From Bacteroidota bacterium (GTDB lineage: Bacteria > Bacteroidota > Bacteroidia > UBA8524): a stretch of DNA of 64,000 bases. Positions 35,883-44,833 of this stretch are shown here, one piece after another. Position numbers and translations under genes: made by a program. The stretch covers positions 30,629 through 94,628 of the forward strand of contig WBUH01000019.1 in the NCBI GenBank assembly GCA_008933805.1, written 5' to 3'. The notes below the pieces were generated by a model. That model worked only from the letters and a program-made list of their open reading frames with translations. It was not told where the DNA came from and searched no databases. Within the stretch, counting starts at the first letter, position 1, and every line of letters starts with the position of its first letter.

Positions 35883-36908
35883 TCAATCAATTTCTAAATT
35901 CAAAGTCACTTCATATACATCTTCTCCATCAACCACCTGCAACCCGTGGGAGTTTTTGTATAACATCTCTAACCTTTTTTTAACATTTTCTATGCCAATT
36001 CCGCCTACTTCGTTACCTGTAACGTAGTTTTTTGCCCCTTTATTATTACTGATGCTAAAGTGTAATTTTCCGTTGCTTATGTGTAAGATGATTTTTACCC
36101 AACCGTCTGTTGCTTTCATGTTAAGTCCGTGCTTAAAACTATTTTCAACAAAAGGCATAAGCAGCATAGGTTCAATAAGATAGTCTTCGCTATCGGTAGT
36201 GTGCTCAAAAATAATTTCCCCCCTGTTACCCAGTCTTATTTGTTCTAATTCTAAATAATTTTTTAGGTAATTAATTTCTTTATCAACGGTTACTTTTTCA
36301 TTTCCTGCTTCATATAATAAATAACGAAGCATATCAGACAGTTTTAAAACTATTTGCGGGGCGTCGTCAGATTTTTTTAAAGTAAGCGCGTATATACTAT
36401 TTAAACAATTAAACAGAAAATGCGGATTTATTTGGGCTTTCAGAAATTTAAGCTCGGTTTCACTGGTTAGTCGTAACAGTTCGGCTTTTTCACGCTCTCT
36501 TTCATACCATTGCAGTAACAAGCGCAGCATTAGCGTAATTGCTACTGCATACGAAGTTGTGATACAATGGAACACAAAAAACTCTTGCGACCAAATATCC
36601 CAAATGGCTCCGGTTGGCCCGGCTCCTGAATAATAATAAATAACAATTGCTAACGGGAAACTGGTAAGGGTAATTGATAATATAAGGCTTAATGAGTACG
36701 ACAGGTATTTTTGCTTTTGCAGCAAAAGGGGCACTAATACATAAATATTAAAATACGCAGTAGCCGCATGAAAGAAGACTACAATAAGCGATTTTATGAT
36801 TTCGGAAATGTGCGCAGAGCTGCCTGATACTATTACCCAAAACAGGGTGTAGAGCAACCAAAAGAATATATGATCTAATTTATACCTACGGAATGTAAAT
36901 GCTACCAT
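35883..36908 (-). CDS. LytS/YehU-type sensor histidine kinase
   Basis: A 341-residue membrane kinase. About four membrane segments occupy residues 10-135 (FFWLLYTLFWVIVSG, LIVVFFHAATAYFNIYVLV, LSLILSITLTSFPLAIVIYY, SYAVAITLMLRLLL). The His_kinase domain follows with the phospho-acceptor histidine in LKAQINPHFLFNCLNSIY, and the ATP-binding half has MPFVENSFKHGL and GGIGIENVKKRLEML. The ligand is unknown. It forms a two-component pair with the LytTR regulator downstream. Confidence 0.93.
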   Translation of the reverse strand: MVAFTFRRYKLDHIFFWLLYTLFWVIVSGSSAHISEIIKSLIVVFFHAATAYFNIYVLVPLLLQKQKYLSYSLSLILSITLTSFPLAIVIYYYSGAGPTGAIWDIWSQEFFVFHCITTSYAVAITLMLRLLLQWYEREREKAELLRLTSETELKFLKAQINPHFLFNCLNSIYALTLKKSDDAPQIVLKLSDMLRYLLYEAGNEKVTVDKEINYLKNYLELEQIRLGNRGEIIFEHTTDSEDYLIEPMLLMPFVENSFKHGLNMKATDGWVKIILHISNGKLHFSISNNKGAKNYVTGNEVGGIGIENVKKRLEMLYKNSHGLQVVDGEDVYEVTLNLEID

Positions 36909-36954
36909 GTATGTGGGCTAAAACCACAGCTAAAGTAGGTAAAACCTTTAAAGA

Positions 36955-37194
36955 TTACTTTTTGCTCTCGCCTACATTGCGGAAATAATCGATAAGGGAA
37001 AAACTCCAATCGATTACCTTCCAGCCTGTGTAAAGATTTGAAACCAAATCTTTTTTCTCTTCTTGTTCAGAAGCTACAGGGCGGCTTTCAAAAAAGTTGT
37101 CGGTGGCAATGTAAGCGGCAATATTGGCAAGAAGCAATATATATACTATGCCTTTACGCAATAGTAGCTTGCCGGTGGTTTTAATAGATGTCAT
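36955..37194 (-). CDS. Small single-pass membrane protein
   Basis: A 79-residue protein starting at ATG 37194; a longer frame uses TTG. One membrane segment is at about residues 14-31 (GIVYILLLANIAAYIATD). The rest is hydrophilic and predicted extracytoplasmic (SRPVASEQEEKKDLVSNLY). No family is recognised. It lies 46 bp upstream of the histidine kinase gene on the same strand and could be an accessory of that sensor, an inference from position. Confidence 0.55.
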   Translation of the reverse strand: MTSIKTTGKLLLRKGIVYILLLANIAAYIATDNFFESRPVASEQEEKKDLVSNLYTGWKVIDWSFSLIDYFRNVGESKK

Positions 37195-37330
37195 AGTTTG
37201 CCGTTTGTAGTACAAATATATAGCCAAAATTTATTTAAAAGCATCCTTCGTCGGATAAAAGAACGAAATTTATCTACAAAAAGTTGTGCAAAGCAGAGTT
37301 CTTTTTACAATTTTTGGAGGCTTTATTCGT

Positions 37331-37338
37331 TACTTTTG
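37331..37338 (+). promoter_or_regulatory. -7 element TACTTTTG before the NqrM-like gene
   Basis: A perfect TAnnTTTG element ends only 4 bp before the ATG at 37343, so transcription would start at or inside the first codons if this -7 is used. A -33 TTTG at 37313-37316 is closer than usual (14 bp). A leaderless transcript is possible. Confidence 0.35.
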
Positions 37339-37342
37339 TATC

Positions 37343-37537
37343 ATGGCAACAATACTATTGACTTTGGCGGTATTAGGCATCGGCTTCGGTCTGTTTGCTA
37401 TCCGCTTGTTTTTTGTTAAGAATGCCGAGGTACGCGGCGGTTGTGCATCAAAAAATCCTATGTTGCTGAAAGACGGTATCACTTGCACGGTTTGCGGGCA
37501 ACCGGTTTCAAAAGACTGTGATAAAGCGGCTGAATAA
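37343..37537 (+). CDS. NqrM-like small membrane protein
   Basis: A 64-residue protein: one membrane segment (residues 3-24, LLTLAVLGIGFGLFAIRLFF) followed by a Cys-bearing tail with VRGGCASKNP, DGITCTVCGQ and SKDC. This layout matches NqrM/DUF539-type proteins, which deliver iron to Na+-translocating NADH:quinone oxidoreductase, and the similar Bacteroidota proteins usually found near ApbE. An apbE gene lies 3.5 kb away, but no nqr genes are in the window. The ATG at 37343 is chosen over 37286 because of the -7 element just upstream. Family call moderate; function inferred. Confidence 0.6.
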   Translation: MATILLTLAVLGIGFGLFAIRLFFVKNAEVRGGCASKNPMLLKDGITCTVCGQPVSKDCDKAAE

Positions 37538-37539
37538 TT

Positions 37540-38676
37540 TTGCAACTTATCAAACCAACACATAACATATTTGCTTCTATCTTTTTAAAAAGCGCTGTTG
37601 TTTTAGCGGTGTTTTTGTGTTCTCATTTAACTTCATCGGCACAGTACTTTTTTGCATACACTGATACCTTCGGTATTTTGTATGTGTATAATGATGGTGC
37701 TATCAGACGTATGGATGAGCGCAGGGTGCAGAATTATAAATTCGGTACTCAGTCGGCAGCATTTGTTGATCGTATGGACTTTTTCAAAGTGTCGTTAAAT
37801 GCAACTAGTCAGCAATTAGCACAAAACCCTCCCTCAAATTTTCAATTCTCAAGAGGGATGCTCACCTTTACTGTAAGCAATAATTTGTATGTGTATTGGA
37901 AAGAGAATGTAACGAAGTTGAGTTTTTATTCAGGCGAGTATACTGTGCACGATAGTGTGGTGTGTTTTTATGACCGTACCAATGCGTTTAAGGTGTTTTA
38001 CGACGGTACGATATACAATATTAATAACATACCCGTGCGTGAATATAAAGCTACGCGAAACATTGTGGCTTATAATACCAACGCCTACATATTTAAGGCT
38101 TTTTTACGCGGAAAGGTAAAAACGCTTGAGCAGTATGAGGTGGAGAATTATCAGGTGGGATTGAATACTGTGGGTTACCTTGACCAAACAGGCAGGCTTA
38201 AGGTATATAACAGCAGTGTGGTGTATGATTTAGAAGAGCTAACGCCCAATTTTTATACCGTGGGTGACGATATAGTGCTGTACCACACTAAGAACAACGA
38301 TTTTAAAGTGTTTTACAAAGACAGTGTGTATCGTCTTGAAACGTTTTTGCCAGAGAAGTATTGGGTACAAGACGGTTTGGTGTATTACATGGACGAGAAT
38401 AACCGCTTAAAGGTATTTGACAGGGGTAATGTTCACTTTTTAGAATACTTTTTGCCCAATGGTATAAAGGTGTTTAACCATACGCTGGTGTTTAAAAACC
38501 GCTTGAATAATTTAATGATGTACCGCAACGGCGAGGTGAAAAATATATCGAACGAAGTGGTGAATAATTACTGGATAAACGGTGACTTGGTGGTGTACCA
38601 AGCCAATGTGAGCGACCTTGTTTTTGTGGGTAAAGGTGAGCCTTTCAGGCTCCGTTATAATTGGCAGAAGTTTTAG
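37540..38676 (+). CDS. Secreted repeat protein, probable beta-propeller
   Basis: A 378-residue exported protein beginning with TTG at 37540; a stop at 37531-37533 and the lack of any ATG before the signal peptide make TTG (or a non-canonical ATA/ATT) the only option. The signal is a hydrophobic run ending SHLTSSAQ. The mature protein is made of about eight units of 37-38 residues following Y-x-V-G-x-x-x-V-x-Y-x-D-x-x-x-x-F-K-V-F-Y-x-x-x-V-Y-x-L-E (e.g. NDFKVFYKDSVYRLE and NRLKVFDRGNVHFLE). Such repeats suggest a WD/propeller-like domain, but I do not recognise a family. It begins 2 bp after the NqrM-like gene. Confidence 0.7.
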   Translation: MQLIKPTHNIFASIFLKSAVVLAVFLCSHLTSSAQYFFAYTDTFGILYVYNDGAIRRMDERRVQNYKFGTQSAAFVDRMDFFKVSLNATSQQLAQNPPSNFQFSRGMLTFTVSNNLYVYWKENVTKLSFYSGEYTVHDSVVCFYDRTNAFKVFYDGTIYNINNIPVREYKATRNIVAYNTNAYIFKAFLRGKVKTLEQYEVENYQVGLNTVGYLDQTGRLKVYNSSVVYDLEELTPNFYTVGDDIVLYHTKNNDFKVFYKDSVYRLETFLPEKYWVQDGLVYYMDENNRLKVFDRGNVHFLEYFLPNGIKVFNHTLVFKNRLNNLMMYRNGEVKNISNEVVNNYWINGDLVVYQANVSDLVFVGKGEPFRLRYNWQKF

Positions 38677-38774
38677 GCTTATTATTCTTCTGATTAAGTT
38701 AATGTGGTGTTAACTATTCAACATTCATCGCAGAACGCTTCAACAAAAATTCACTTTACGTAAATTTGTATTGT

Positions 38775-39542
38775 ATGAAAAAGCTATCAGTATTGTTAAT
38801 ACTATGCACTGTCAGTTTGTTTTTCTTGCAAAACTGCAAAGACAAAGATTCGGTTAAACCCAACCCTTGTGCAGATAAACAAATTCCTTTAGGGGACATT
38901 ATTCTTGCAGAGAAGCCTGGACTCTTTGCTGATTGGTATAAAGGTGAAAAAGAGTTTTTTGAAGTTGATAAGATAAATGATTATTTAACCTTGCACATGA
39001 TAGGCCCTCCGGGCTATAAATCATATCGATGGAGTATAGGAAGTATGATTGATTATAGCACGAAGCAAAATGCAGTTATTAATTTTGATAAGCCCGAGGG
39101 ATTATTGAAAGTAAGGTTAATTGCCACACGAACTCCAATGACTGACTGCTTCCCAAATGACGATGGCGTGGATACCTTTGTGAAGAGTATTGATGTTATA
39201 AAGAACTGGAATGGTAATCAAGCTAACTCTCCTATAACCGGTACATGGAAAGGGAATTCCACTCAATTTGGCGATACTTTGTATGAAGTATCATTTTATT
39301 ACGATACAATTAAAAAGGCGACTTACATTAAAAATTTATTAAGAACAAATTGTTTTGATGATGATATTTCACTTGGATATATCGTATGGGCTGGTCAGGG
39401 CCGTAAAACGGATTGTGTTTTTGATTTCATAGCTCAAACATTTGTTGATAATAAGGACAGTATTGTAATAGACTATAGAGTTGAAGGCCCCTCACCACAA
39501 TATTTATGGACCAGGTATCGGTTTACTGGAAAGCGTAACTAG
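38775..39542 (+). CDS. Lipoprotein, paralogue of the one in the copy 2 cassette
   Basis: A 255-residue lipoprotein; the ATG at 38775 (MKKLSVLLILCTVSLFF) is chosen over an ATG at 38766. The lipobox ends at the Cys of LFFLQNC. A -7 element TAAATTTG at 38761-38768 lies 6 bp upstream. Two domains are visible: one of about 120 residues containing YRWSIGS and a lone Cys in TDCFPND, then a lipocalin-like sandwich starting ITGTWKG and ending FTGKRN. The lipoprotein at 56383 shows the same order (YEWTVGS, FGCFPTD, VAGYYQG, FLGKRIN). Function unknown. Confidence 0.7.
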   Translation: MKKLSVLLILCTVSLFFLQNCKDKDSVKPNPCADKQIPLGDIILAEKPGLFADWYKGEKEFFEVDKINDYLTLHMIGPPGYKSYRWSIGSMIDYSTKQNAVINFDKPEGLLKVRLIATRTPMTDCFPNDDGVDTFVKSIDVIKNWNGNQANSPITGTWKGNSTQFGDTLYEVSFYYDTIKKATYIKNLLRTNCFDDDISLGYIVWAGQGRKTDCVFDFIAQTFVDNKDSIVIDYRVEGPSPQYLWTRYRFTGKRN

Positions 39543-39546
39543 TAGG

Positions 39547-40011
39547 TTAAGTTTGTTGGGCTGCATTCTCGACCAGTTGTTTCAGCAACCCGTTTCTTTT
39601 CTGCAAAAAAGCAGTCATGTATCTTTTTAAAATCGACACATCAAATAGGCGGCCTAAAACACCCAGCGGAGTGGTGTAAGAAAACTCATCAGTCATCAGC
39701 GTGCCTTGCTCAGTAGCGGCAAAACGGTGTATATGTTTCATGGTTTTAAAGGCACCGGATACCATCTCGTCCACAAATAAATTCGGAAACTCTAATTGGG
39801 TGATTTTAACAGTTAGACATTGTTTAATTCCAAAATGAACAGCTTCCCAAGTAACCGTTTCACCAAATTCTATTAAACCGTTAGTTCGTCCTGCTACAGC
39901 TTTTTCTCGCGTCTGGACGGTAGATAGCAGATGCACATCAATGTTTCTTGCAAGATTAAAGCAAGTTTCAATCGGGGCATTTATTCGGGTTTCGAGTGTT
40001 ATGGTAGCCAT
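39547..40011 (-). CDS. SRPBCC family protein
   Basis: A 154-residue cytoplasmic protein of the START/SRPBCC ligand-binding superfamily. It starts ITLETRINAPIETCFNLA, the usual opening strand and first helix, and closes with a C-terminal helix (LFDVSILKRYMTAFLQKRN). Such proteins bind hydrophobic ligands or act as cyclases; the ligand here is unknown. It begins 9 bp before the end of the upstream gene on the same strand. Confidence 0.85.
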   Translation of the reverse strand: MATITLETRINAPIETCFNLARNIDVHLLSTVQTREKAVAGRTNGLIEFGETVTWEAVHFGIKQCLTVKITQLEFPNLFVDEMVSGAFKTMKHIHRFAATEQGTLMTDEFSYTTPLGVLGRLFDVSILKRYMTAFLQKRNGLLKQLVENAAQQT

Positions 40012-40020
40012 ATCTATCAG

Positions 40021-40557
40021 CTACCATCGTACAAATTCAACCTCTTCAACATTTTCGGGATCCATATTCAGTAAAATATCTTCTGCTTTTTTCCACGAGC
40101 TTTCATCGGTATACAGTACTCCGTCCATAAAATCAGAATATTCTTCAGAAACAGTAAGCACTAATTTATCGGGCGAAGGCTGGCTGTATAGTAGCGGATA
40201 AATCAAATAGGGCTTATTAGTCCCTGCATGGTAAAGCACAAAATACAGGTGGTTTTTATGGGTTTTTGAAGTTTTGTATTTTGCATCCACCAACATAGAG
40301 CCCCCTTCTTCATCTTCGTCTTCATCGCCTTCCCCAAATTCATTACCTGCACCGGTAACAAAAAACTCACTACTATCAATAGCACCCATAAAAATCAAAT
40401 AAATGCTCAGCAAGTTCTTGTTTTTTAACTCAACCACGGCTGAGTCGCCTGCATCATCCACGTGCAGCCAACGTCCTTTAAGGTTGTTTTGAGCTTCTGT
40501 TTCCGAAAAACCTAGTACTAAACAAAAGGTTAAAAGAATTTGTAAAATATGTTTCAT
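40021..40557 (-). CDS. Secreted lipocalin-like protein A
   Basis: A 178-residue exported protein with signal peptide MKHILQILLTFCLVLGFSET. The opening LKGRWLHVDD is like the first strand of lipocalin or DUF-type ligand-binding barrels. An acidic run (EGDEDEDEEGGSML) interrupts the fold. It lies 3 bp downstream of a similar gene and 9 bp upstream of the SRPBCC gene, all minus strand. Function unknown. Confidence 0.6.
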   Translation of the reverse strand: MKHILQILLTFCLVLGFSETEAQNNLKGRWLHVDDAGDSAVVELKNKNLLSIYLIFMGAIDSSEFFVTGAGNEFGEGDEDEDEEGGSMLVDAKYKTSKTHKNHLYFVLYHAGTNKPYLIYPLLYSQPSPDKLVLTVSEEYSDFMDGVLYTDESSWKKAEDILLNMDPENVEEVEFVRW

Positions 40558-40560
40558 AGT

Positions 40561-41034
40561 TTATTCAATTCGTTTGAATATGATGGCTTCGCTGGCAGGG
40601 GATAAGTCCTTGGGTCTAAGCTTTGTTTTTTGCTCAGAAGTTAACGGGCCAATTTCTTCGTGCTCAAAGTTGATGGCCATTTTTATAGAGCTTTTATCAA
40701 TAAACTCTATCAATCCCGGAGCTGTTAAAAAAATGGAGCTATCGCTACTTGCCGAGCGTATATAAATATCTAACTCAAAAATATTGGGCTTTTTTGTTGG
40801 TTTTAGCGTGTAGGTAACACAGGCGTCCATCCCTTCAAAATCAAATAACTCACCGCCCATTGTTTCGCCCTCAACCGTAATGGCTAAGAAGCCGTTTTTT
40901 TGAAAGCTGAAAATACCGGTATCACCGTCTTGTGATGAAACCCACTTACCTACAATGTTATGTTGGGCACTTGTTTGTATGCAAACGAATGTTACAACAG
41001 TCAAAAAGAAAATTCTTGTTATGAATATGTTCAT
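40561..41034 (-). CDS. Secreted lipocalin-like protein B
   Basis: A 157-residue exported protein with signal peptide MNIFITRIFFLTVVTFVCIQ. It opens with IVGKWVSSQDGDTGIFSF, like the neighbouring protein A, and ends in an AIIFKRIE strand. The two are probably tandem duplicates with strong divergence. It starts 2 bp after apbE ends, so apbE, B, A and the SRPBCC gene look like one operon. Confidence 0.6.
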   Translation of the reverse strand: MNIFITRIFFLTVVTFVCIQTSAQHNIVGKWVSSQDGDTGIFSFQKNGFLAITVEGETMGGELFDFEGMDACVTYTLKPTKKPNIFELDIYIRSASSDSSIFLTAPGLIEFIDKSSIKMAINFEHEEIGPLTSEQKTKLRPKDLSPASEAIIFKRIE

Positions 41035-41036
41035 TA

Positions 41037-42029
41037 TTATTTGCTCAGTTGTTTTGTAAGGTTTTCTGTAATAAACTCACCGTATTTGCCGCCATCGTCA
41101 TAAATAAAGTAAGCCTTTATTCCCTTTTGGGCTGCCACAAATTGTTTGGCACCCTCAAGTCCCATTACCATGCAAGTTGTTGCGTAGGCATCGGCTGTGG
41201 TGGCATCAGGCGCAACTATGGTTGCACTAAGCAAGTTGTGGCTAACAGGATAGCCTGTTTTAGGATTAATGGTGTGGCTGTATTTCTTACCGTCGCGGTA
41301 GTAAAACTTGCGGTAATTGCCCGAAGTGGCTAATGCTTCATTATCTTTTAATGTAATGATAGCCTGCGTGCCGTTTTTGCTGTCAGGATTTTCAACGGGC
41401 TTTTCAATACCCACTTTCCAATCGTTCCCATCAGGCTTTTTACCGTGCGAGGCAAACTCACCCCCTATGTCAATTAAAAAATTATCCACTCCTTTATCAA
41501 GCAGTATTTGTGCTAATAAATCAGCGGCATAGCCGGGTGCGATAGCATTAAAGCTAAACTTTACCTGTGGCATACTTTTAAGGAGCGTATTACCTTGCAA
41601 ATAGCTTTTGTCCATCCCCACATACATTTTTAAAGAATCAACCTTCGCACTGTCCATTTTCTCAGCATTCTTCAGTCCAAACCCCCAAGCCTCAAACAAC
41701 GGCGAGGCACTTGGGTCAAAAAGCCCGTTGCTTAGTTCCCATACCTGCTTTGATTTTTTGTACATGGCCAGGAAAAAGCTGTCCGGCTCAAATTGTCGGG
41801 GAGCGTTATTCAGTTGACAGATTAATGAAGTAGAATCCCATGTTGACAGTGATTTATTGAAAACAGCCAGAAATGAATCGATTTCATTTAAGGTTAATAC
41901 TTCTTCGGGGTGATAATAAGTAATTGTATAGTAGCTGCCCATGGTTTGGCCGCTATGGGTTATCTTTAGGTCTTCTTTGCACGAGTAAAAGAAGGGGAGG
42001 ACAAAAAGGAGGAGTGCTATTTTTTTCAT
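41037..42029 (-). CDS. apbE: FAD:protein FMN transferase (ApbE)
   Basis: A 330-residue lipoprotein enzyme (lipobox FFYSC) that attaches FMN covalently to target proteins such as NqrB, NqrC and RnfG, using FAD and Mg2+. Visible motifs: QTMGSYYTITY near the start, FSFNAIAPGYAADLLAQ, NFLIDIGGEFASHG, TSGNYRKFYYRDGKKYSHTI with the metal-binding segment NPKTG, and DATTADAYATTCMVMG. Length is typical. It heads a four-gene minus-strand operon. An NqrM-like gene 3.5 kb away is a plausible functional neighbour. Confidence 0.95.
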   Translation of the reverse strand: MKKIALLLFVLPFFYSCKEDLKITHSGQTMGSYYTITYYHPEEVLTLNEIDSFLAVFNKSLSTWDSTSLICQLNNAPRQFEPDSFFLAMYKKSKQVWELSNGLFDPSASPLFEAWGFGLKNAEKMDSAKVDSLKMYVGMDKSYLQGNTLLKSMPQVKFSFNAIAPGYAADLLAQILLDKGVDNFLIDIGGEFASHGKKPDGNDWKVGIEKPVENPDSKNGTQAIITLKDNEALATSGNYRKFYYRDGKKYSHTINPKTGYPVSHNLLSATIVAPDATTADAYATTCMVMGLEGAKQFVAAQKGIKAYFIYDDGGKYGEFITENLTKQLSK

Positions 42030-42146
42030 GAACGTTACAATGCTTCAAAATAAGGTAACAGGATTAATAAAATATCATGTACACTTAACTTTTTTGCCTG
42101 CTAATCATTTATTTTTGGCTAAAAAACTAACTACGACAAATAACGA

Positions 42147-42881
42147 ATGAAAAACTTTGTAAGTATTGCGGTGCTTTGTTTGGCACTTTTAGGCGCAGGT
42201 TGCAAAAAGAACGGACCGCAAAAAGATGCTTTTGCAGATAAATCGTCAGCGGTGTGTATTTGGGACAAAACATCGTTGCAAGCAACCCCTGAAAAGAAAG
42301 GAAAATGGCTTTCATCCATTGCTTTGGGCGAAAAACTAACCTTTTTAGAAGAAACCAAAGAAGTACAAGAAGGGGGGAAGAAAGTAAGCTACTACAAAGT
42401 AAGCCTATTGGATGGTAAAGAGGGGTGGGTGCGTTCTGATTTTGTGGCCGTGGGAGCAAGTGTTGCAGTAATTTTTGATAAAACGGATATATACAGCCGC
42501 CCTGATTTGGCAACCATTACCAAAAACTTTTTTGAAGCTACAGATATTGTTGCTGTGAAATCAACCCAAGAAGGATGGACGGAAGTTGTTGGCAAACGCA
42601 AGGCTGGTAAATGGATAGAAACGGCTTGGATAAAAAATAAAAACCTATCGTTTGATGCTACTAACATTGCCGTGGCTCTTTATGTGCGAAGGGCTTTAGC
42701 TAAACCAAAAAAAGAAGACCAAATTGCCGAGTTACGTAAGATAACCGAGAACTCAGACTTGAGCGGTTCTGTTTTTGAAGATATGATTAATGAAATATTG
42801 GTGGCGCATGATGAGGCTAATTCACAAATTCAAGATTTAGAATTAACAACTGATCCAGCTGACGATACAACGAGCGAATAA
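42147..42881 (+). CDS. Lipoprotein with SH3-like domains
   Basis: A 244-residue lipoprotein (lipobox LLGAGC). Residues 35-100 and about 102-175 look like two SH3b-like repeats, each with a strand of the form TSLQATPEKKGKWL or TDIYSRPDLATI and the closing GWVRSDFVAV or WIETAWIKNK. The C-terminal 60 residues are helical and acidic. A -7-like element TATTTTTG lies at 42110-42117. SH3b repeats often tether proteins to cell wall or to other proteins; the actual role is unknown. Confidence 0.75.
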   Translation: MKNFVSIAVLCLALLGAGCKKNGPQKDAFADKSSAVCIWDKTSLQATPEKKGKWLSSIALGEKLTFLEETKEVQEGGKKVSYYKVSLLDGKEGWVRSDFVAVGASVAVIFDKTDIYSRPDLATITKNFFEATDIVAVKSTQEGWTEVVGKRKAGKWIETAWIKNKNLSFDATNIAVALYVRRALAKPKKEDQIAELRKITENSDLSGSVFEDMINEILVAHDEANSQIQDLELTTDPADDTTSE

Positions 42882-42903
42882 GCAACAGAGGCATCGAAAA
42901 CAA

Positions 42904-42931
42904 AAAAGCCATCCTTTTGGGGATGGCTTTT
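42904..42931. terminator. Bidirectional intrinsic terminator
   Basis: AAAAGCCATCC and GGATGGCTTTT pair around TTTTGG between convergent genes, giving T-runs in both directions. It ends both the lipoprotein gene and the rpsF-rpsR-rplI operon. Confidence 0.85.
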
Positions 42932-42952
42932 ATATTTTAGATTAAAGTGAGC

Positions 42953-43396
42953 TTATTCGCTAACAACTTCAACACCTACTTGTACTGAAACTTCACGGTG
43001 AAGGTTTACAGTAGCAGTGTATGAACCTACAGCTTTAGGATCTTCGTTCAACACAACCTTGCGGCGGTCAACTTCAAAACCTTTTACTTTAAGGGCTTGC
43101 GCTACTTGAAGTGCGTTGATAGAACCGAAGATTTTTCCGTTCGCACCAACTTTAGCACCTAATTGTACTGATACACCGTTAAGTTTTTCAGCAATAGCCA
43201 AAGCATCGTTTTTAATTTTCTCTTGTTTGAAAGCAGCTTGTTTAAGGTTTTCGCTCAACACTTTCAAATTGCTTTCGGTGGCGATAGTAGCCATTCCTTG
43301 GGGGATAAGGTAGTTGTTTGCATAACCGTTTTTCACAGCTACTACATCATCTTTATAGCCAAGGTTTTTTATATCTTGTTTTAATATAATTTTCAT
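42953..43396 (-). CDS. rplI: 50S ribosomal protein L9
   Basis: A 147-residue ribosomal protein. The N-terminal domain binds 23S rRNA and starts MKIILKQDIKNLGYKDDVV with the conserved VKNGYANNYLIPQGMA signature; a long helix and C-terminal domain follow. It is the last gene of the rpsF-rpsR-rplI operon, 15 bp after rpsR. Confidence 0.98.
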   Translation of the reverse strand: MKIILKQDIKNLGYKDDVVAVKNGYANNYLIPQGMATIATESNLKVLSENLKQAAFKQEKIKNDALAIAEKLNGVSVQLGAKVGANGKIFGSINALQVAQALKVKGFEVDRRKVVLNEDPKAVGSYTATVNLHREVSVQVGVEVVSE

Positions 43397-43411
43397 TTGT
43401 GCTACCTCCTA

Positions 43412-43690
43412 TTATTTTAAACCATCGGCTACGTAAGGTAATATCGAAAGGTGACGGGCACGTTTAACGGCTTGTGCAACCTTGCGTTGGTATTTTAATG
43501 AAGTACCGGTGATACGACGAGGTAGAATTTTACCTTGCTCGTTCAAAAACTTCATCAAAAAGTTAGAGTCTTTGTAATCAATATACTTGATACCGTTTTT
43601 CTTGAAACGGCAGTATTTTTTCTTGTTAGTTACCTCGGGGGTAGTGTTGAATACAAAGTTTGGGTTGTGTCCTGCTGCGCGGGTACTCAT
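43412..43690 (-). CDS. rpsR: 30S ribosomal protein S18
   Basis: A 92-residue ribosomal protein that binds S6 and 16S rRNA in the platform. Signature: [17 protein letters not shown], then [19 protein letters not shown] and the final [10 protein letters not shown]. The single Cys does not make a zinc site, as in most Bacteroidota S18. The start overlaps the rpsF stop codon by 4 bp. Confidence 0.98.
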   Translation of the reverse strand: MSTRAAGHNPNFVFNTTPEVTNKKKYCRFKKNGIKYIDYKDSNFLMKFLNEQGKILPRRITGTSLKYQRKVAQAVKRARHLSILPYVADGLK

Positions 43691-44055
43691 ACGGTTGCCT
43701 CCTTATCTTTTTTAGGTTGGTTAAACTCGCCGTTGCGTTTGCGTTGGTTGTAAACAACCGCGTGCTTGTCAAGGGCGATAGTTAAGAAACGCATGATACG
43801 CTCATCGCGTTTGAATTGAAGTTCAAGAGCTGCCACAGCTGGGCCGGGTGCTTTAAACTCAAATAACTGATAAAATCCCGTAGTTTTCTTTTGAATTGGG
43901 TAGGCAAGCTTGGTTAGCCCCCAGTTCTCTTCGTGCACAATTTGTCCACCTTGCTCTATAATCAACTGCCTGTATTTAGCAACTGCATCTTTCAGTTGTT
44001 CATCAGACAGCACGGGTGTAAATATGATTACAGATTCATAATTTTTTAAATCCAT
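43687..44055 (-). CDS. rpsF: 30S ribosomal protein S6
   Basis: A 122-residue ribosomal protein with the S6 ferredoxin-like fold: [38 protein letters not shown] and a positively charged C-terminus. It starts the rpsF-rpsR-rplI operon and ends in a 4-bp overlap with rpsR, a common arrangement for translational coupling. Confidence 0.98.
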   Translation of the reverse strand: MDLKNYESVIIFTPVLSDEQLKDAVAKYRQLIIEQGGQIVHEENWGLTKLAYPIQKKTTGFYQLFEFKAPGPAVAALELQFKRDERIMRFLTIALDKHAVVYNQRKRNGEFNQPKKDKEATV

Positions 44056-44155
44056 GTGCTGTTAAAATTTTATTAAATCCTTTTTAAAAGGACGGCAAAG
44101 GTAGGGAATTCATTTATAGTGTGCAACACTTCATTTTACATTTATTAGTTGCCAT

Positions 44156-44746
44156 TTAATCAACATAAATGCGTTTGATCTGACCAATGTTATAAGTAAT
44201 CGGCACAAAGTTAATGGTAAGCGGCCTGTCAGTATTTACCCCAATTACATTTGAATCATTCACTTCAACACCATCAATAGTATATCGGAGATTAATATTG
44301 CTTGCTTCAAACTTATTAAATGTATACTCCAATTCTTCAAAGGGAGCCAATTCTTTCTCCTCACGTTCCACAATGTTGTTTTTGTAAATCTTCACATCCT
44401 CAATTAATTTTCCTGTAGTATTAACAAATTCAACAGGCAGTCGCTTGTTAAAGTATTCTATAAGTGGAAGCATTGAGATGTTTAATAGTAATAGGGCTAT
44501 TGTTATGATTGATTTACTGTAAGTCTTATCTATAAAAAGCCTCAAGAGAACGTAAATAATGACAAATCCGTTTCCTAATACACTGCATATTATCCAAGCA
44601 TATAGATATATAAAGATTGAAGCAGCATCGTTGATTTGAGTATAAGCTAATACGACAAGAGCATTAATCAATAGCGACCATAAAGCAACTGTCCTACCTA
44701 TTTTATTTGCATCCACCTGAGCCAAATTATTTCTTTCCCTACACAT
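44156..44746 (-). CDS. Membrane protein of unknown function
   Basis: A 196-residue protein starting at ATG 44746 (a GTG lies just upstream). Three membrane segments are at about residues 18-36, 42-70 and 80-98 (LWSLLINALVVLAYTQ, FIYLYAWIICSVLGNGF, IITIALLLLNISMLPL). A C-terminal soluble beta domain of about 95 residues follows (NTTGKLIEDVKIYKNNI, INFVPITYNIGQIKRIYVD). It is monocistronic, divergent from the TPR protein gene. No family recognised. Confidence 0.7.
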   Translation of the reverse strand: MCRERNNLAQVDANKIGRTVALWSLLINALVVLAYTQINDAASIFIYLYAWIICSVLGNGFVIIYVLLRLFIDKTYSKSIITIALLLLNISMLPLIEYFNKRLPVEFVNTTGKLIEDVKIYKNNIVEREEKELAPFEELEYTFNKFEASNINLRYTIDGVEVNDSNVIGVNTDRPLTINFVPITYNIGQIKRIYVD

Positions 44747-44833
44747 CACCTAACACTTCTGTCGAAAAGGGATGTGTTGAGCATGGTTTGGTCGTGTATT
44801 ATAAATTATAAAGCTAATTTTGTTGTCATTTTT

